Shown: in pieces, positions 34,291 through 42,495 of the stretch
How positions within the stretch are numbered: the stretch's first letter is position 1
How the letters are laid out: each line of letters starts with the position of its first letter
Source: Acidobacteriota bacterium
Lineage (GTDB): Bacteria > Acidobacteriota > Thermoanaerobaculia > Gp7-AA8
Direction: 5' to 3'
NCBI GenBank assembly: GCA_003223645.1
Contig: QHVT01000032.1
Span: forward strand, 1 to 48,523
Length of the DNA: 48,523 nucleotides
Program-made: the position numbers and the translations under genes
The notes under the pieces: model-generated
Seen by the model: the letters and a program-made list of their open reading frames with translations, nothing else
What the model was told of the DNA's origin: nothing
Databases searched by the model: none

Positions 34291-35579
34291 CAGAAGCCTC
34301 CCCGCGCACGGCCACCGCCGCCACCCTGCTGCTGGCTGTTCGATTGGAACGGAGAATTCGACGCGCTCTGCGCCGTCTTCGCAGTCGTGTTCGCGCCACT
34401 GCCGGCGATCACCTGCATGTTCTCTTTCAAGTTGCGGCCTTCGATCTGCGTCGTCGTGCCGTCGGTGATGCCCGTGCGCACGCGTGCGACCGCGAGCTGC
34501 CCCTTCTCATCGAGGTAGTAGAGCGTGCCGAACGACGAGCCGCTGCGTCCGTTACCCGTGCGGTTGCGCCGCGTCGTCGTCGTCGTGGTGGTGGTCGTGG
34601 TCGTCGTTTGATTCTGAGTCCGCGCGGCCTGTGCGTTCTTCTTCAGTTCCGCGAGCTGCTCGTCGCTGGGACGGAAGCGCAGTGCCGAGTTCGCGACGGT
34701 CAGCACGTTCTCCGCGCTCTTGGTCAGGAACTTCGCGCGCGCGGTCATGCCCGGCAGCAATTTGCCGCTCGTGTTGTCGACGGCGACGACGACGGTGTAG
34801 TTCACGACGTTGTCCTGCGTCGCCGACTGGAGACGCACCTGCTTGACCGTGCCCTTGAACGTTTTTACGGGCAGCGCCTGCACGGTGAACTCGACCGGTT
34901 GATCCTGCGCGATCTGCGCGATGTCGCTCTCGCTCACCTGCGCGAGGATCTGCATCTGCGAGAGATCGTTCGCGATCTTGAACAGCTCCGGAGCGGAGAG
35001 GCTCGCGGCGACCGTCTGTCCCGCATCGACATTGCGCGCGACGACGACGCCGTCGATCGGCGCGTAGATGTTCGTATACGCAAGGTTCTGCTGCGCGCGC
35101 TCGAGCGCGACGCGCGCGGACTTCACGCTTGCGCTCGCGACGGACGCACTGGCCTGGCTCTGCTCAAACGCGCTCTTCGCGACGAGACCGGCATCGGTCA
35201 GCTCGCGGTTGCGCGAGTAGTCGCGCGACGCCTGCAGCGCCTGCGCCTGTGCCTTGTCGAGATTCGCCTGCGCATCGGCGACGGCCTGCTGCGCGAGCGT
35301 CGGATCGATGCGCGCGAGCAGCTGTCCCTTCTTCACGCGGTCGTTGAAGTCGACCAGGATCTGCGCCACCTGCCCCGACACCTGCGTGCCGACCGTGACG
35401 GTCGTCAGCGCGTCGAGCGTCCCGGTCGCCGATACCGTCGACTGAACATTGCCGCGCTCGACGGCCGCGAATCGATACTCCGTGGTTTCTTTCGCGAAGG
35501 CAGAGCGATGCACGATCACGGCGATCACCGTGATGACGGCGACGAGCGCGATCGCAACGAATGATTGGCGTTTGTTCAT
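34290..35579 (-). CDS. macA: MacA-like periplasmic adaptor (HlyD/RND family)
   Basis: 429 residues from ATG 35579, which has TAGGAGG 6 bases upstream; longer starts to 35717 run into a repeat. One N-terminal membrane segment ([17 protein letters not shown]), then lipoyl half-motif [23 protein letters not shown], a long helical hairpin ([19 protein letters not shown]), the second half [23 protein letters not shown], beta-barrel and membrane-proximal domains. It couples MacB to an outer-membrane channel. An inserted tract of 12 Thr followed by RRNRTGNGR near 340 is encoded by a short-unit repeat (34561-34610). Confidence 0.9.
   Translation of the reverse strand: MNKRQSFVAIALVAVITVIAVIVHRSAFAKETTEYRFAAVERGNVQSTVSATGTLDALTTVTVGTQVSGQVAQILVDFNDRVKKGQLLARIDPTLAQQAVADAQANLDKAQAQALQASRDYSRNRELTDAGLVAKSAFEQSQASASVASASVKSARVALERAQQNLAYTNIYAPIDGVVVARNVDAGQTVAASLSAPELFKIANDLSQMQILAQVSESDIAQIAQDQPVEFTVQALPVKTFKGTVKQVRLQSATQDNVVNYTVVVAVDNTSGKLLPGMTARAKFLTKSAENVLTVANSALRFRPSDEQLAELKKNAQAARTQNQTTTTTTTTTTTTRRNRTGNGRSGSSFGTLYYLDEKGQLAVARVRTGITDGTTTQIEGRNLKENMQVIAGSGANTTAKTAQSASNSPFQSNSQQQGGGGGRARGGF
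34561..34610. repeat. Trinucleotide-like repeat coding poly-Thr in macA
   Basis: CGTCGTCGTC followed by GTGGTGGTGG-type units; read on the minus strand as ACC/ACG Thr codons, giving twelve Thr. Such runs are prone to length change. Confidence 0.75.
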
Positions 35580-35619
35580 GACTATCCTCCTACGCACGCT
35601 CCTTCCAACGGAGCGCGAT

Positions 35620-35660
35620 AGGTGCATGTTTCTTGTTTTCAATGAGATGCACTCTGACGT
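35620..35660 (-). promoter_or_regulatory. Possible promoter of macAB
   Basis: On the minus strand TTGAAA stands 16 bases before TATCGC, within 60 bases of the macA start. The -10 match is only fair. Confidence 0.3.
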
Positions 35661-35679
35661 CATGAACTGCATTAATGAA

Positions 35680-35740
35680 CGGTTACGCGGTCGCGCAGTT
35701 ACGCGGTTGCGCAGCAACGACCGCGAGACCGCGCAACAAT
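35680..35740. repeat. TTACGCGGT repeat, copy 1
   Basis: GGTTACGCGGTCGCGCAG, then TTACGCGGTTGCGCAGCAACG and CGAGACCGCGCAACA. The core GTTACGCGGTTGCGCAGCAACG recurs at 42417-42476, and a looser version lies at 38940-39010. Confidence 0.8.
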
Positions 35741-35768
35741 AAAAAGAGGCGCCGAAGCGCCTCTTTTT
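35741..35768 (-). terminator. Terminator after the Spy-like gene
   Basis: AAAAAGAGGCGC-CGAA-GCGCCTCTTTTT, a perfect 12-bp palindrome 20 bases after the stop of the Spy-like gene. Confidence 0.9.
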
Positions 35769-35788
35769 ATAGCTACTGCTACGACTGC

Positions 35789-36229
35789 TTACTGATGATC
35801 AGCGTGGCGCGCTTCGCGCTCGGCCTTGAGCTGCTCGAACTGCGTGCGCTGGTCGGGCGTGAGCACTCCGAGGATGCGCTGGTTTTCGGCGTCGCGGATC
35901 TGCTTCATCTGCGCGCGCTGCGAGTCGAACGTCGCCTTGAGCGCGTCGAGCTTCGCGGTGTCATTCGCCTCTTTCGCCGCGCGGAAATCCTCGCGGGTCT
36001 GGCGCATGGTCTGGAAGAACGCCGCGTTCTCCTGGTGCGTCTCCTTCTGGATCGCCTTGATCTGCTCTTTCTGCGCGTCCGTCAGATTCAGCTTCTCGGC
36101 GAGCTTCTGGCTCATCTCACCGCCGCGTCCGTGCCTGCCGCCGCCCCACTTCCCTTCGTGCGGAGCCGCAATGGCGACCGCCGCGCCGAGCGTCAGAACT
36201 GCCACTGCTGTTGCGAGTTTGCGTTTCAT
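35789..36229 (-). CDS. Spy/CpxP-like periplasmic protein (LTxxQ type)
   Basis: 146 residues from ATG 36229; AAGGAGA lies 10 bases upstream. Signal peptide LATAVAVLTLGAAVAIAA, a His/Gly-rich stretch (GGGRHGRGG), then two LTxxQ-like motifs: LNLTDAQKEQIKAI and LGVLTPDQRTQFEQL, joined by charged helices. Spy and CpxP proteins are ATP-independent periplasmic chaperones linked to envelope stress or metal response; the His tract may bind metal (inference). It lies between macA and the divergent kinase gene. Confidence 0.85.
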   Translation of the reverse strand: MKRKLATAVAVLTLGAAVAIAAPHEGKWGGGRHGRGGEMSQKLAEKLNLTDAQKEQIKAIQKETHQENAAFFQTMRQTREDFRAAKEANDTAKLDALKATFDSQRAQMKQIRDAENQRILGVLTPDQRTQFEQLKAEREARHADHQ

Positions 36230-36358
36230 GATTTTCTGGTCTCCTTGATGCCGATGAAGACACGCGGCAACGCGACTTCCTTTCCGTCCTGAAACGAACT
36301 GCACCGCCGTGTCACGAACTGCTCCGCGGCGCGCCCGCGGCGCTGTACTCTCCCTTGC
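36230..36358. promoter_or_regulatory. Divergent promoter region
   Basis: 129 bases separate the Spy-like gene and the LytS-like gene; both promoters should be here. No clear consensus pair is seen. Confidence 0.3.
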
Positions 36359-37468
36359 ATGACCGATCGCCTCACCGCGCGCGAGCGCGTGCTGATCTTT
36401 GCGTTCTGGACCGGCCTCGCGATTTTGTCGGCGGTCAACGGGCTCCTCAATGCGCCGGGCTTCATTCGCGTGATGGCGCCCACCGGACCGGTCGTGCTCG
36501 CTTTTCTCGAGGCATGGCTGTGGGCGGCATTCACGCCGATGATCTTCCGTCTCAGCGCGCGAATGCCGCCGGAGCGCACGCGCAAAGGGTTGCGTCTGCT
36601 GCTGCTGATCGCGATCGGGATCGCGCTGTCGATCACCATCTATCTCATCGTCGACGTCGCGCGCGATCTGATCTTCATGCCTCCTCGGCGCTCTCGTCAC
36701 CGCATCTCCCCCCTCGAGGAGGTCGCGCGCTTCCGCTTCATCAATCAATTCATCTTCTACGTCGCCGTGCTCGCAGCCGGCTACGCACGCTCGTATTTCC
36801 TGCGCGACCGCCAGCGCGAAGAGCAGGCGACGCTGCTCAAGGCACAGCTCGCCGAGGCGCAGCTGAATGCGTTGCGGATGCAGATCAATCCGCATTTTCT
36901 GTTCAACACGCTCCATGCGATGTCCGCGCTCGTCGAGCGCGATCCGGCCGGCGTGCGCAAGATGATCGCGCGGCTCAGCGAACTGCTGCGGCACACGACC
37001 GACAGCAGCGCGCGCGATCTCATTCCGCTGCGCGACGAGCTCGACTTTCTGCGCCGCTACATCGAGATCATGGAGATCCGCTTTCAAGGACGACTGCGCG
37101 TGACGATCGACGTGGACGAAGCCTTGTTCGACGCGCTCGTGCCGAATCTGATTCTCCAGCCCATCGTGGAGAACGCGCTCGAGCACGGCACAAGCCGCGT
37201 CGCGGGGATGGGAGAAGTGGTGATCCGCGGACGGCGCAACGGCGAGCAGCTCGTGCTCGAAGTGCGCGACAACGGGCCGGGTGTCAGGCGAGATCGCGTT
37301 CAAGGCGCGCCGGAGGCGCGCACCACTCGGGGCGGAGTCGGACTGGCGAACACGCGCGCGCGTCTCGCGCAGCTCTACGGCGACGCCGCGCGCGTGGAGC
37401 TCTCGGCGGGCGAGCAAGGAGGCGCAGTTGCAGAGATCGTCATCCCATATACGCGCAGTGATCGTTGA
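36359..37468 (+). CDS. LytS-type sensor histidine kinase
   Basis: 369 residues. Four hydrophobic segments occupy the first 160 residues (VLIFAFWTGLAILSAV; VVLAFLEAWLWAAF; LRLLLLIAIGIALSITIYLIV; FINQFIFYVAVLAAGYA). The kinase part has the His_kinase family box LRMQINPHFLFNTLHAMSAL with the phospho-His, LSELLRHTTDS, NLILQPIVENALEHG (N box) and VRDNGPGVRRD plus GVGLANTRARL (G boxes). It should phosphorylate the LytTR regulator encoded next, with which it overlaps by 41 bases. Confidence 0.92.
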   Translation: MTDRLTARERVLIFAFWTGLAILSAVNGLLNAPGFIRVMAPTGPVVLAFLEAWLWAAFTPMIFRLSARMPPERTRKGLRLLLLIAIGIALSITIYLIVDVARDLIFMPPRRSRHRISPLEEVARFRFINQFIFYVAVLAAGYARSYFLRDRQREEQATLLKAQLAEAQLNALRMQINPHFLFNTLHAMSALVERDPAGVRKMIARLSELLRHTTDSSARDLIPLRDELDFLRRYIEIMEIRFQGRLRVTIDVDEALFDALVPNLILQPIVENALEHGTSRVAGMGEVVIRGRRNGEQLVLEVRDNGPGVRRDRVQGAPEARTTRGGVGLANTRARLAQLYGDAARVELSAGEQGGAVAEIVIPYTRSDR

Positions 37469-38180
37469 TGACGAGCCGCTGGCGCGGCAACGCATCGAAG
37501 ATCTGCTCGCGAAAGTCGAAGACGTCGATGTCGTAGGCGAAGCGGACACCGGTCCCGCAGCGGTGGAGACGATTCAGTCGCTCGAGCCCGACCTCGTGTT
37601 TCTCGACGTGCAGATGCCGGGCATGACTGGAGTCGAAGTGATGGAGCGCATCGGCATCGAGCGAATGCCGGTGACGATCTTCACGACGGCCTACGATCAG
37701 TACGCGGTAAAAGCGTTCGAGCTGATGGCGCTCGATTACCTGATGAAGCCGTTCGACGACGATCGTTTTTTTCAGGCGCTCGACCGCGCGCGCGAATCGA
37801 TCCGCGCCTCGGCCGGACGGCGGGGTCCGCGTTATCTCGAACGCCTCGGCGTCGAGAGCCGCGGGCAAGTGCGATTCGTGCCGGTCGATCGTATCGACTA
37901 CATCACCGCCGACGGTCCGTACGCGGAGCTGCACATCGGCGAGCGAACGCTCGCGCTGCGCGAGCGGATGCAAACACTGGAGGAGCGGCTCGATCCGGAG
38001 GTGTGGTTTCGCATTCATCGTTCCGCGATCGTGCGTCTCGACCGCGTCGACGCGATGCTGCGCCGCTCGGGCGGCGATTACGCCGTGCGGCTGCGCGACG
38101 GCACGGTGCTGAGCCTCAGCCGCGCGCGCCGCGAGGAGTTGGAGCGGCGGCTCGGCGGCCGCCGCTCCGATGAAGCGTAA
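37428..38180 (+). CDS. LytTR-family response regulator
   Basis: 250 residues from TTG 37428, which has AAGGAGG 5 bases upstream; no ATG fits before the first strand (RAVIVDDEPLARQ). Receiver: acidic VDDEP, phospho-Asp in LVFLDVQMPGMTG, Thr in FTTAYDQYAVKAFE, Lys in YLMKPFDDD. The C-terminal LytTR DNA-binding domain has VPVDRIDYITADGPYAELHI, and FRIHRSAIVRLDRVDAM with RLRDGTVLSLSRARREEL. It is a transcription regulator working with the overlapping kinase. Its stop touches the convergent gene stop with no gap. Confidence 0.92.
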   Translation: MQRSSSHIRAVIVDDEPLARQRIEDLLAKVEDVDVVGEADTGPAAVETIQSLEPDLVFLDVQMPGMTGVEVMERIGIERMPVTIFTTAYDQYAVKAFELMALDYLMKPFDDDRFFQALDRARESIRASAGRRGPRYLERLGVESRGQVRFVPVDRIDYITADGPYAELHIGERTLALRERMQTLEERLDPEVWFRIHRSAIVRLDRVDAMLRRSGGDYAVRLRDGTVLSLSRARREELERRLGGRRSDEA

Positions 38181-38831
38181 TTACCGATCGCGAATCGCGT
38201 CGATGTTGTACGCCTCGAACGTGCTCCCGTACCAACGGCCCGACAGCTCGACGTAGTCGCCGCGGCGCATGTCGCGGATGTCGAGGCTGCGCCGGCCGGA
38301 GTCGCCGCGAAGATCGACGCGGATGATGCGTCCGCTGCGATCGTCACGGATGTCGGCCATGCCGCTGCGATAGTCGACGCGGTCGACGATGCCGGCGACG
38401 TAGCCGTTGTCATAGCCGTACCCGTTATCCGGCCAGTTCACGTCATCGACGTAGACCGATCCGCTGCGGAAGACGCCGCCGAGAACGATCTGCACGCCGA
38501 CGCTCAGGCCGCGTCCGCGATTGCGGAAATACGACTGTGGAACCCAATACGACTCACGCCGGCCGTCCATCCGCACGCGATAGCCGTCGCGCTCGTGCGT
38601 GAACGACGAGACGCGTCCCCGCGCCGTCACGCGATCGTTCTCGCGATACGTGCGCGAGGACGAGTCGTCGCGACGCTGCACTTCGCTGCGTCCGCGATCG
38701 TTGCGCGAGTTACGCGAGTCACGCGAGTCACGTCCGCCGCGCGACTGCGCAAACGTCGGAGCGGCCGTCATCAACGCGAGAGCCACCACTCCCGCCGTCT
38801 TCACCACCCACTGCTTCGATTTGCTTTCCAT
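38181..38831 (-). CDS. Exported Arg/Asp-rich protein of unknown function
   Basis: 216 residues from ATG 38831 with AAGGAGA 6 bases upstream. Signal peptide VVKTAGVVALALMTAAPTFAQ; then a low-complexity stretch of RDSR/NSR units (SRGGRDSRDSRNSRNDRGRS), then two OB-like beta segments: VTARGRVSSFTHERDGYRVRMDG and VAGIVDRVDYRSGMADIRDDRSG, each followed by a further strand. OB-fold exported proteins bind small ligands or surfaces; the actual role is not known. Convergent with the LytTR gene with no spacer. Confidence 0.7.
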   Translation of the reverse strand: MESKSKQWVVKTAGVVALALMTAAPTFAQSRGGRDSRDSRNSRNDRGRSEVQRRDDSSSRTYRENDRVTARGRVSSFTHERDGYRVRMDGRRESYWVPQSYFRNRGRGLSVGVQIVLGGVFRSGSVYVDDVNWPDNGYGYDNGYVAGIVDRVDYRSGMADIRDDRSGRIIRVDLRGDSGRRSLDIRDMRRGDYVELSGRWYGSTFEAYNIDAIRDR

Positions 38832-38939
38832 TTGAAGTCTCCTTGAGCTACGCACATGGAGACGCTTCAACGACGCGCAAACTTTCGCGTGAGCGACGAA
38901 CTGCACGCGGGCGTTACGAAGTGCGGTTTTCGTTGCACA

Positions 38940-39009
38940 GTTGCGCCGTCAGGCGGTTCAGCGGCACGCCGAGCAACCGCGCAACTGCCGCAACCGCGCA
39001 ACCGTTCGC
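38940..39009. repeat. TTACGCGGT-type repeat, degenerate copy
   Basis: GCAACCGCGCAACTGCCG and CAACCGCGCAACCG units stand just after the stop of the MFS gene. Reverse complements of these units resemble the repeats at 35680 and 42417. Confidence 0.5.
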
Positions 39010-40293
39010 TCACTCCTCCTGCTGCACGAACCCGCCGGCCACGCGCTGGAAGATGAGCAGCGCGACGATGCCGACGAGGATATGTCCGGCGAGGACGTAC
39101 CACACTTTTTCCGGCGCACCGGCATCGGAGAAGCGGCCGTAGAGCGGCGTGTAGATCAATCCGCTGAGGGAGCCGACGCCGACGGCCAGAAAGTTCGACC
39201 CCATGTAGAGGCCCGCTTTCTCTTTCGGCGCGATCCAGGTGATGTATTCCTGGATGCGCGGGGACGAGATCATTTCGCCGATCGCGAAGAAGGTGATGCC
39301 GACGAAGAGCAGCGAGACGGCGGAGACGTGCGCGAGACCAATGACGACGAAGCCGATGGCCATCATGAAGAGACCGAAGAGAAACGAGGGAATCGGTCTG
39401 AATTTCTCGAAGATCCGCGCGATGAAGACTTGCAGGATCATGATGATGTAGCCGGTCGTCGAGATCGTCTCGCCGAGGACGTGGTGCACGCCGTTTTTTT
39501 CCTGCGAGAGGAAGTTCGCGAAGGCGGTGCCGAACACGCCTCGAATCACCTCGTACAGGCGCGCCGTGTCGAGATTGCTGTCGGTGTAGAGCGCGCAGAG
39601 GTTGAAGAAGGCCCAGAACGGAATCCAGAAGAAAACGCCGAGGAGCAGGAGGTAGAGCGAGAACTTGACGTTGGCGAGCGTCTCGCCGATCTCGCGCAGT
39701 TTCTGGCCGACGGTCTTCCCTTCGATCTCGCGCGGCGGCTCTTTGTAGAAGAAGATGGTGATGAACAGCATCACCACGATGGCCGCGGCGGCCGTGTAGA
39801 ACGCGTAGTTCCAGGAGATCGCCCGCAGGCGTCCGGCGACGACCGGGCCGATCGTGCCGCCGACGTTGACCATCGCATAGAAGATGCCGAACCCGAGCGT
39901 CGCGTTCGTGCGATCGGTCGTCGCGCGCACCGTCGCGGAGACGAGCGGCTTGAAGATGCCGGCCGCGAGGCCGATGGACAGCATCGTGAGCGCGATGCCG
40001 GAGAACGACTTCGTCAAGATCAGCAGCAGGATCGACGGCAGGTAGGCGAGATACGAGACGATGAAGACTTTCTTGAAGCCGTATCTGTCGGCGAACGTTC
40101 CGGAGAAGAGCGGCACGGTATACGAGAGCAGGAGGAAGATCGTCTGCACGACGCCGAGCTGATCGCGCGAATAGCCGAGGCTCGTCATGTAGACGCCGAA
40201 CCCGAAGTAGATCCCGTAGTACGAGAATCGCTCGAGGATCTCGATCAGGTTGGCAACCCAGAAGACCCGCGGAAACGGTGAGCGCTCGGCCAT
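39010..40293 (-). CDS. MFS transporter, POT/PTR2-like
   Basis: 427 residues with about twelve membrane segments. The opening FWVANLIEILERFSYYGIYFGFGVYMT carries the E..ERF.YYG motif of proton-dependent peptide transporters (POT family). LFSGTFADRYGFKKVFI is the MFS loop 2-3 motif, and GIFKPLVSATVRATTDRTN fits the POT signature region. It probably imports small peptides with protons; other substrates are possible because the POT signature is incomplete. It is followed 21 bases upstream by another leftward membrane protein gene, so the two may form an operon. Confidence 0.82.
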   Translation of the reverse strand: MAERSPFPRVFWVANLIEILERFSYYGIYFGFGVYMTSLGYSRDQLGVVQTIFLLLSYTVPLFSGTFADRYGFKKVFIVSYLAYLPSILLLILTKSFSGIALTMLSIGLAAGIFKPLVSATVRATTDRTNATLGFGIFYAMVNVGGTIGPVVAGRLRAISWNYAFYTAAAAIVVMLFITIFFYKEPPREIEGKTVGQKLREIGETLANVKFSLYLLLLGVFFWIPFWAFFNLCALYTDSNLDTARLYEVIRGVFGTAFANFLSQEKNGVHHVLGETISTTGYIIMILQVFIARIFEKFRPIPSFLFGLFMMAIGFVVIGLAHVSAVSLLFVGITFFAIGEMISSPRIQEYITWIAPKEKAGLYMGSNFLAVGVGSLSGLIYTPLYGRFSDAGAPEKVWYVLAGHILVGIVALLIFQRVAGGFVQQEE

Positions 40294-40314
40294 GTAGCTT
40301 CCTCCGCGCGTAGT

Positions 40315-42396
40315 CTACCGTCTCTTCCAGAACACCACGCCCGCTTCGTCGAACGAAGGCGTGAAGTGCTGGCGCAGGTACGACCACACCAGCGGCGCGC
40401 GCGCGGAGTTCGGAATGCCGTCGACGTTCTGCTCCGATCCGGGAAATGCCACGAGCACCGCGCGCACGCGCGGGTTGCGCTCGATCCGCTGAATCACTTC
40501 GCGCTGCGCTTCGATCGACTGGTAATTCGCGACTTCGACCTGCCGCAGCGGACAGTCGCGTTTCAGCAGCCAGTACAACAGCGCGGAGTTGGAGAAGTCG
40601 GCGAACGTTTCGTCCGGCTTGAGCATCGCCGCGAAATGCTTCGCCGCCGCGATCGACGCCTCGGTGCGCGCATCGAAGAGTCGCGACCGCTTCGCGGCGC
40701 GGAGTTGCGGCACGACGGTGATGACGTGGCGGAACGGCTCGGCGCGAAGGACGATGATGACGGCGAGGACGATGGCGACCGTGCGCGCGTAGCGGCGCAT
40801 CACGAACAGCGCGGAGACGATGAACGGCGTGACGGCGACGAAGAAGTGATAGTTGCCGCGCTCGACGAAGGACGCGCCGGCGACAACGATCCAGACGCCG
40901 ATGAGCCACGGACCGTCACTTCGTTTTGCGCGCAGCGGCGAGCGTGCGAGCGCGATCGATGACGCGATGAGCGCGAGCACCCACGTCATCGCCTCGATGC
41001 ACCGCTCGAGCGTGTTCACGAACGCGGGCGAGCGGAGACACTCCGGAATCTCCAGCGGGCGCACGAAGTAGACGCCGTGACCGCCGAGGATCTCGAAGAG
41101 ATTGACGGTGATGAAATCGGCGACGAAGCCAAAGATCGCGAAGATGAGCAGCGCCGGAATCAATGCGGCTGCGACACCGATCGCGAACGCGCGTAACGCA
41201 CGCGCGCGAAACGCGGCAAAGACGCCGGCGATCGCCGAGTAGATGCCGAAGTCGACGCTGAGCAGATACGCGACGACGACGAGCGCGCCGGCGATCAGAA
41301 AATATCGCCGCGAGCGAAGCCGCGTGCCCGCGACCATTGCGGCGAGCGCGAACAACGCAGCCGAGGGGCGCAGCCAAATCACGGCGCCCGGCGAGAGACA
41401 AAACGCGAGCAGCGTTCCGAGGAGCGCCATCTCCGCGCTGCCGGTCGCGGCGAGCACGAGACAGAAAATCGCGAGAGAGCTGATCGTGCCGGCGATGAGA
41501 CGGATGTCGAGCAGCGAGCGCAGCGAGTCCGCGCCGAGTTGCATCGCGACGTAGTCGATCACGCCGTCCGAGAGCAGGCCGTGCGTCGGGATGATGTCGG
41601 CGTACGGTTTTTCTCCGCGCATCATCTCGCCGGCGACGACGATGTTGTGGCTGTCTTCGAAGAAGTTCGCGCTGTTCGCAGCCGGCGGAATCTGCAACAC
41701 CGCGAGCGGATAGAGCACGACCGCGATCGGATAAATGATTCGGCGCGAAACTCGAAATTTGAGGAACGGCGTGCCGAAGAGAATGACCAGCGCGATCGCT
41801 GCGCTGATCCACGGCGTGATGCGCACGATCTGCGCTGCGAGCGCGAGCGGCGTGAGCACCCACGCCTCGGAGTCGCGCACGAGCAGTCGCGCGATGAAGA
41901 CCGCGATCGCGGCGCGAAGAAACGTCGCGACCGGCGTGCCGCCGAAATCGAGATCGAGAAATGCGATGTGACAGGAGAGCGTCGTCAGGATGAGGATCAC
42001 GTCGCCGCGCGTGAACTGCGGCTCGACGCGTCGAAGAAAAACGATCGCCGCGGCGGCCACACCGAGGAGCAGGACGTGACGCAGATTGCCGAAATGCATC
42101 AACGCGATCGGCGCGAGCAACAGCGCGACCGAGTAGCTGATCGCGGCCCATCGATGAGGCACCAGCAACCGCGCGATGCGCTCGCCGGCGATTGCGAGCG
42201 CGGCGGTAAGCAGAACTGCCAGCGCAAATTGCAGAATGAGGCCGGAGGGGCGATAGCCGGCGAGCTTGAGCGCCGACAGCGGGTCGGACGGCCGTGCCGC
42301 GAACTGCAGCCGCGGCGCAATCGCGATCGCGAGCGAGAATCCGAACGCGGCCGTCGAGGCTCGCACGCTCCAGCTCAGGGCCGCGTCTTCACGCAC
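40315..42396 (-). CDS. Large polytopic membrane protein, possibly GT-C-like
   Basis: 693 residues with some fifteen hydrophobic segments from about 50 to 560, then a soluble C-terminal part of 130 residues (ASIAAAKHFAAMLKPDETFADFSN, then NPRVRAVLVAFPGSEQ and VWSYLRQHFTPSFDEAGVVFWKR). An extracytoplasmic loop after the first helix group has NSANFFEDSHNIVVAGEMMRGEKPYADIIPTHG, similar to the acidic loops of GT-C mannosyltransferase-like proteins that use lipid-linked sugars. No certain catalytic motif is visible, so a glycosyltransferase role is only a suggestion. Confidence 0.65.
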   Translation of the reverse strand: MREDAALSWSVRASTAAFGFSLAIAIAPRLQFAARPSDPLSALKLAGYRPSGLILQFALAVLLTAALAIAGERIARLLVPHRWAAISYSVALLLAPIALMHFGNLRHVLLLGVAAAAIVFLRRVEPQFTRGDVILILTTLSCHIAFLDLDFGGTPVATFLRAAIAVFIARLLVRDSEAWVLTPLALAAQIVRITPWISAAIALVILFGTPFLKFRVSRRIIYPIAVVLYPLAVLQIPPAANSANFFEDSHNIVVAGEMMRGEKPYADIIPTHGLLSDGVIDYVAMQLGADSLRSLLDIRLIAGTISSLAIFCLVLAATGSAEMALLGTLLAFCLSPGAVIWLRPSAALFALAAMVAGTRLRSRRYFLIAGALVVVAYLLSVDFGIYSAIAGVFAAFRARALRAFAIGVAAALIPALLIFAIFGFVADFITVNLFEILGGHGVYFVRPLEIPECLRSPAFVNTLERCIEAMTWVLALIASSIALARSPLRAKRSDGPWLIGVWIVVAGASFVERGNYHFFVAVTPFIVSALFVMRRYARTVAIVLAVIIVLRAEPFRHVITVVPQLRAAKRSRLFDARTEASIAAAKHFAAMLKPDETFADFSNSALLYWLLKRDCPLRQVEVANYQSIEAQREVIQRIERNPRVRAVLVAFPGSEQNVDGIPNSARAPLVWSYLRQHFTPSFDEAGVVFWKRR

Positions 42397-42416
42397 GCGG
42401 CGGATTCTACCGTGCG

Positions 42417-42476
42417 GTTACGCGGTCGCTCGGTTACGCGGTTGCGCAGCAACGAAATGCTGCGTGACCGCGTAGT
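42417..42476. repeat. TTACGCGGT repeat, copy 2
   Basis: GGTTACGCGGTCGCTCGG, then TTACGCGGTTGCGCAGCAACG and TGCGTGACCGCGTAG. It fills most of the 99-base gap between the divergent membrane-protein and metG genes, so it may overlap their promoters. Confidence 0.8.
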
Positions 42477-42495
42477 AGAATCCGCGCCCGTTCGC

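Noticed and set aside
41539-42495. Upstream in-frame extension of metG
   Set aside because: It runs antisense through the membrane-protein gene; MetG family begins at MKKFYLTT (ATG 42496).
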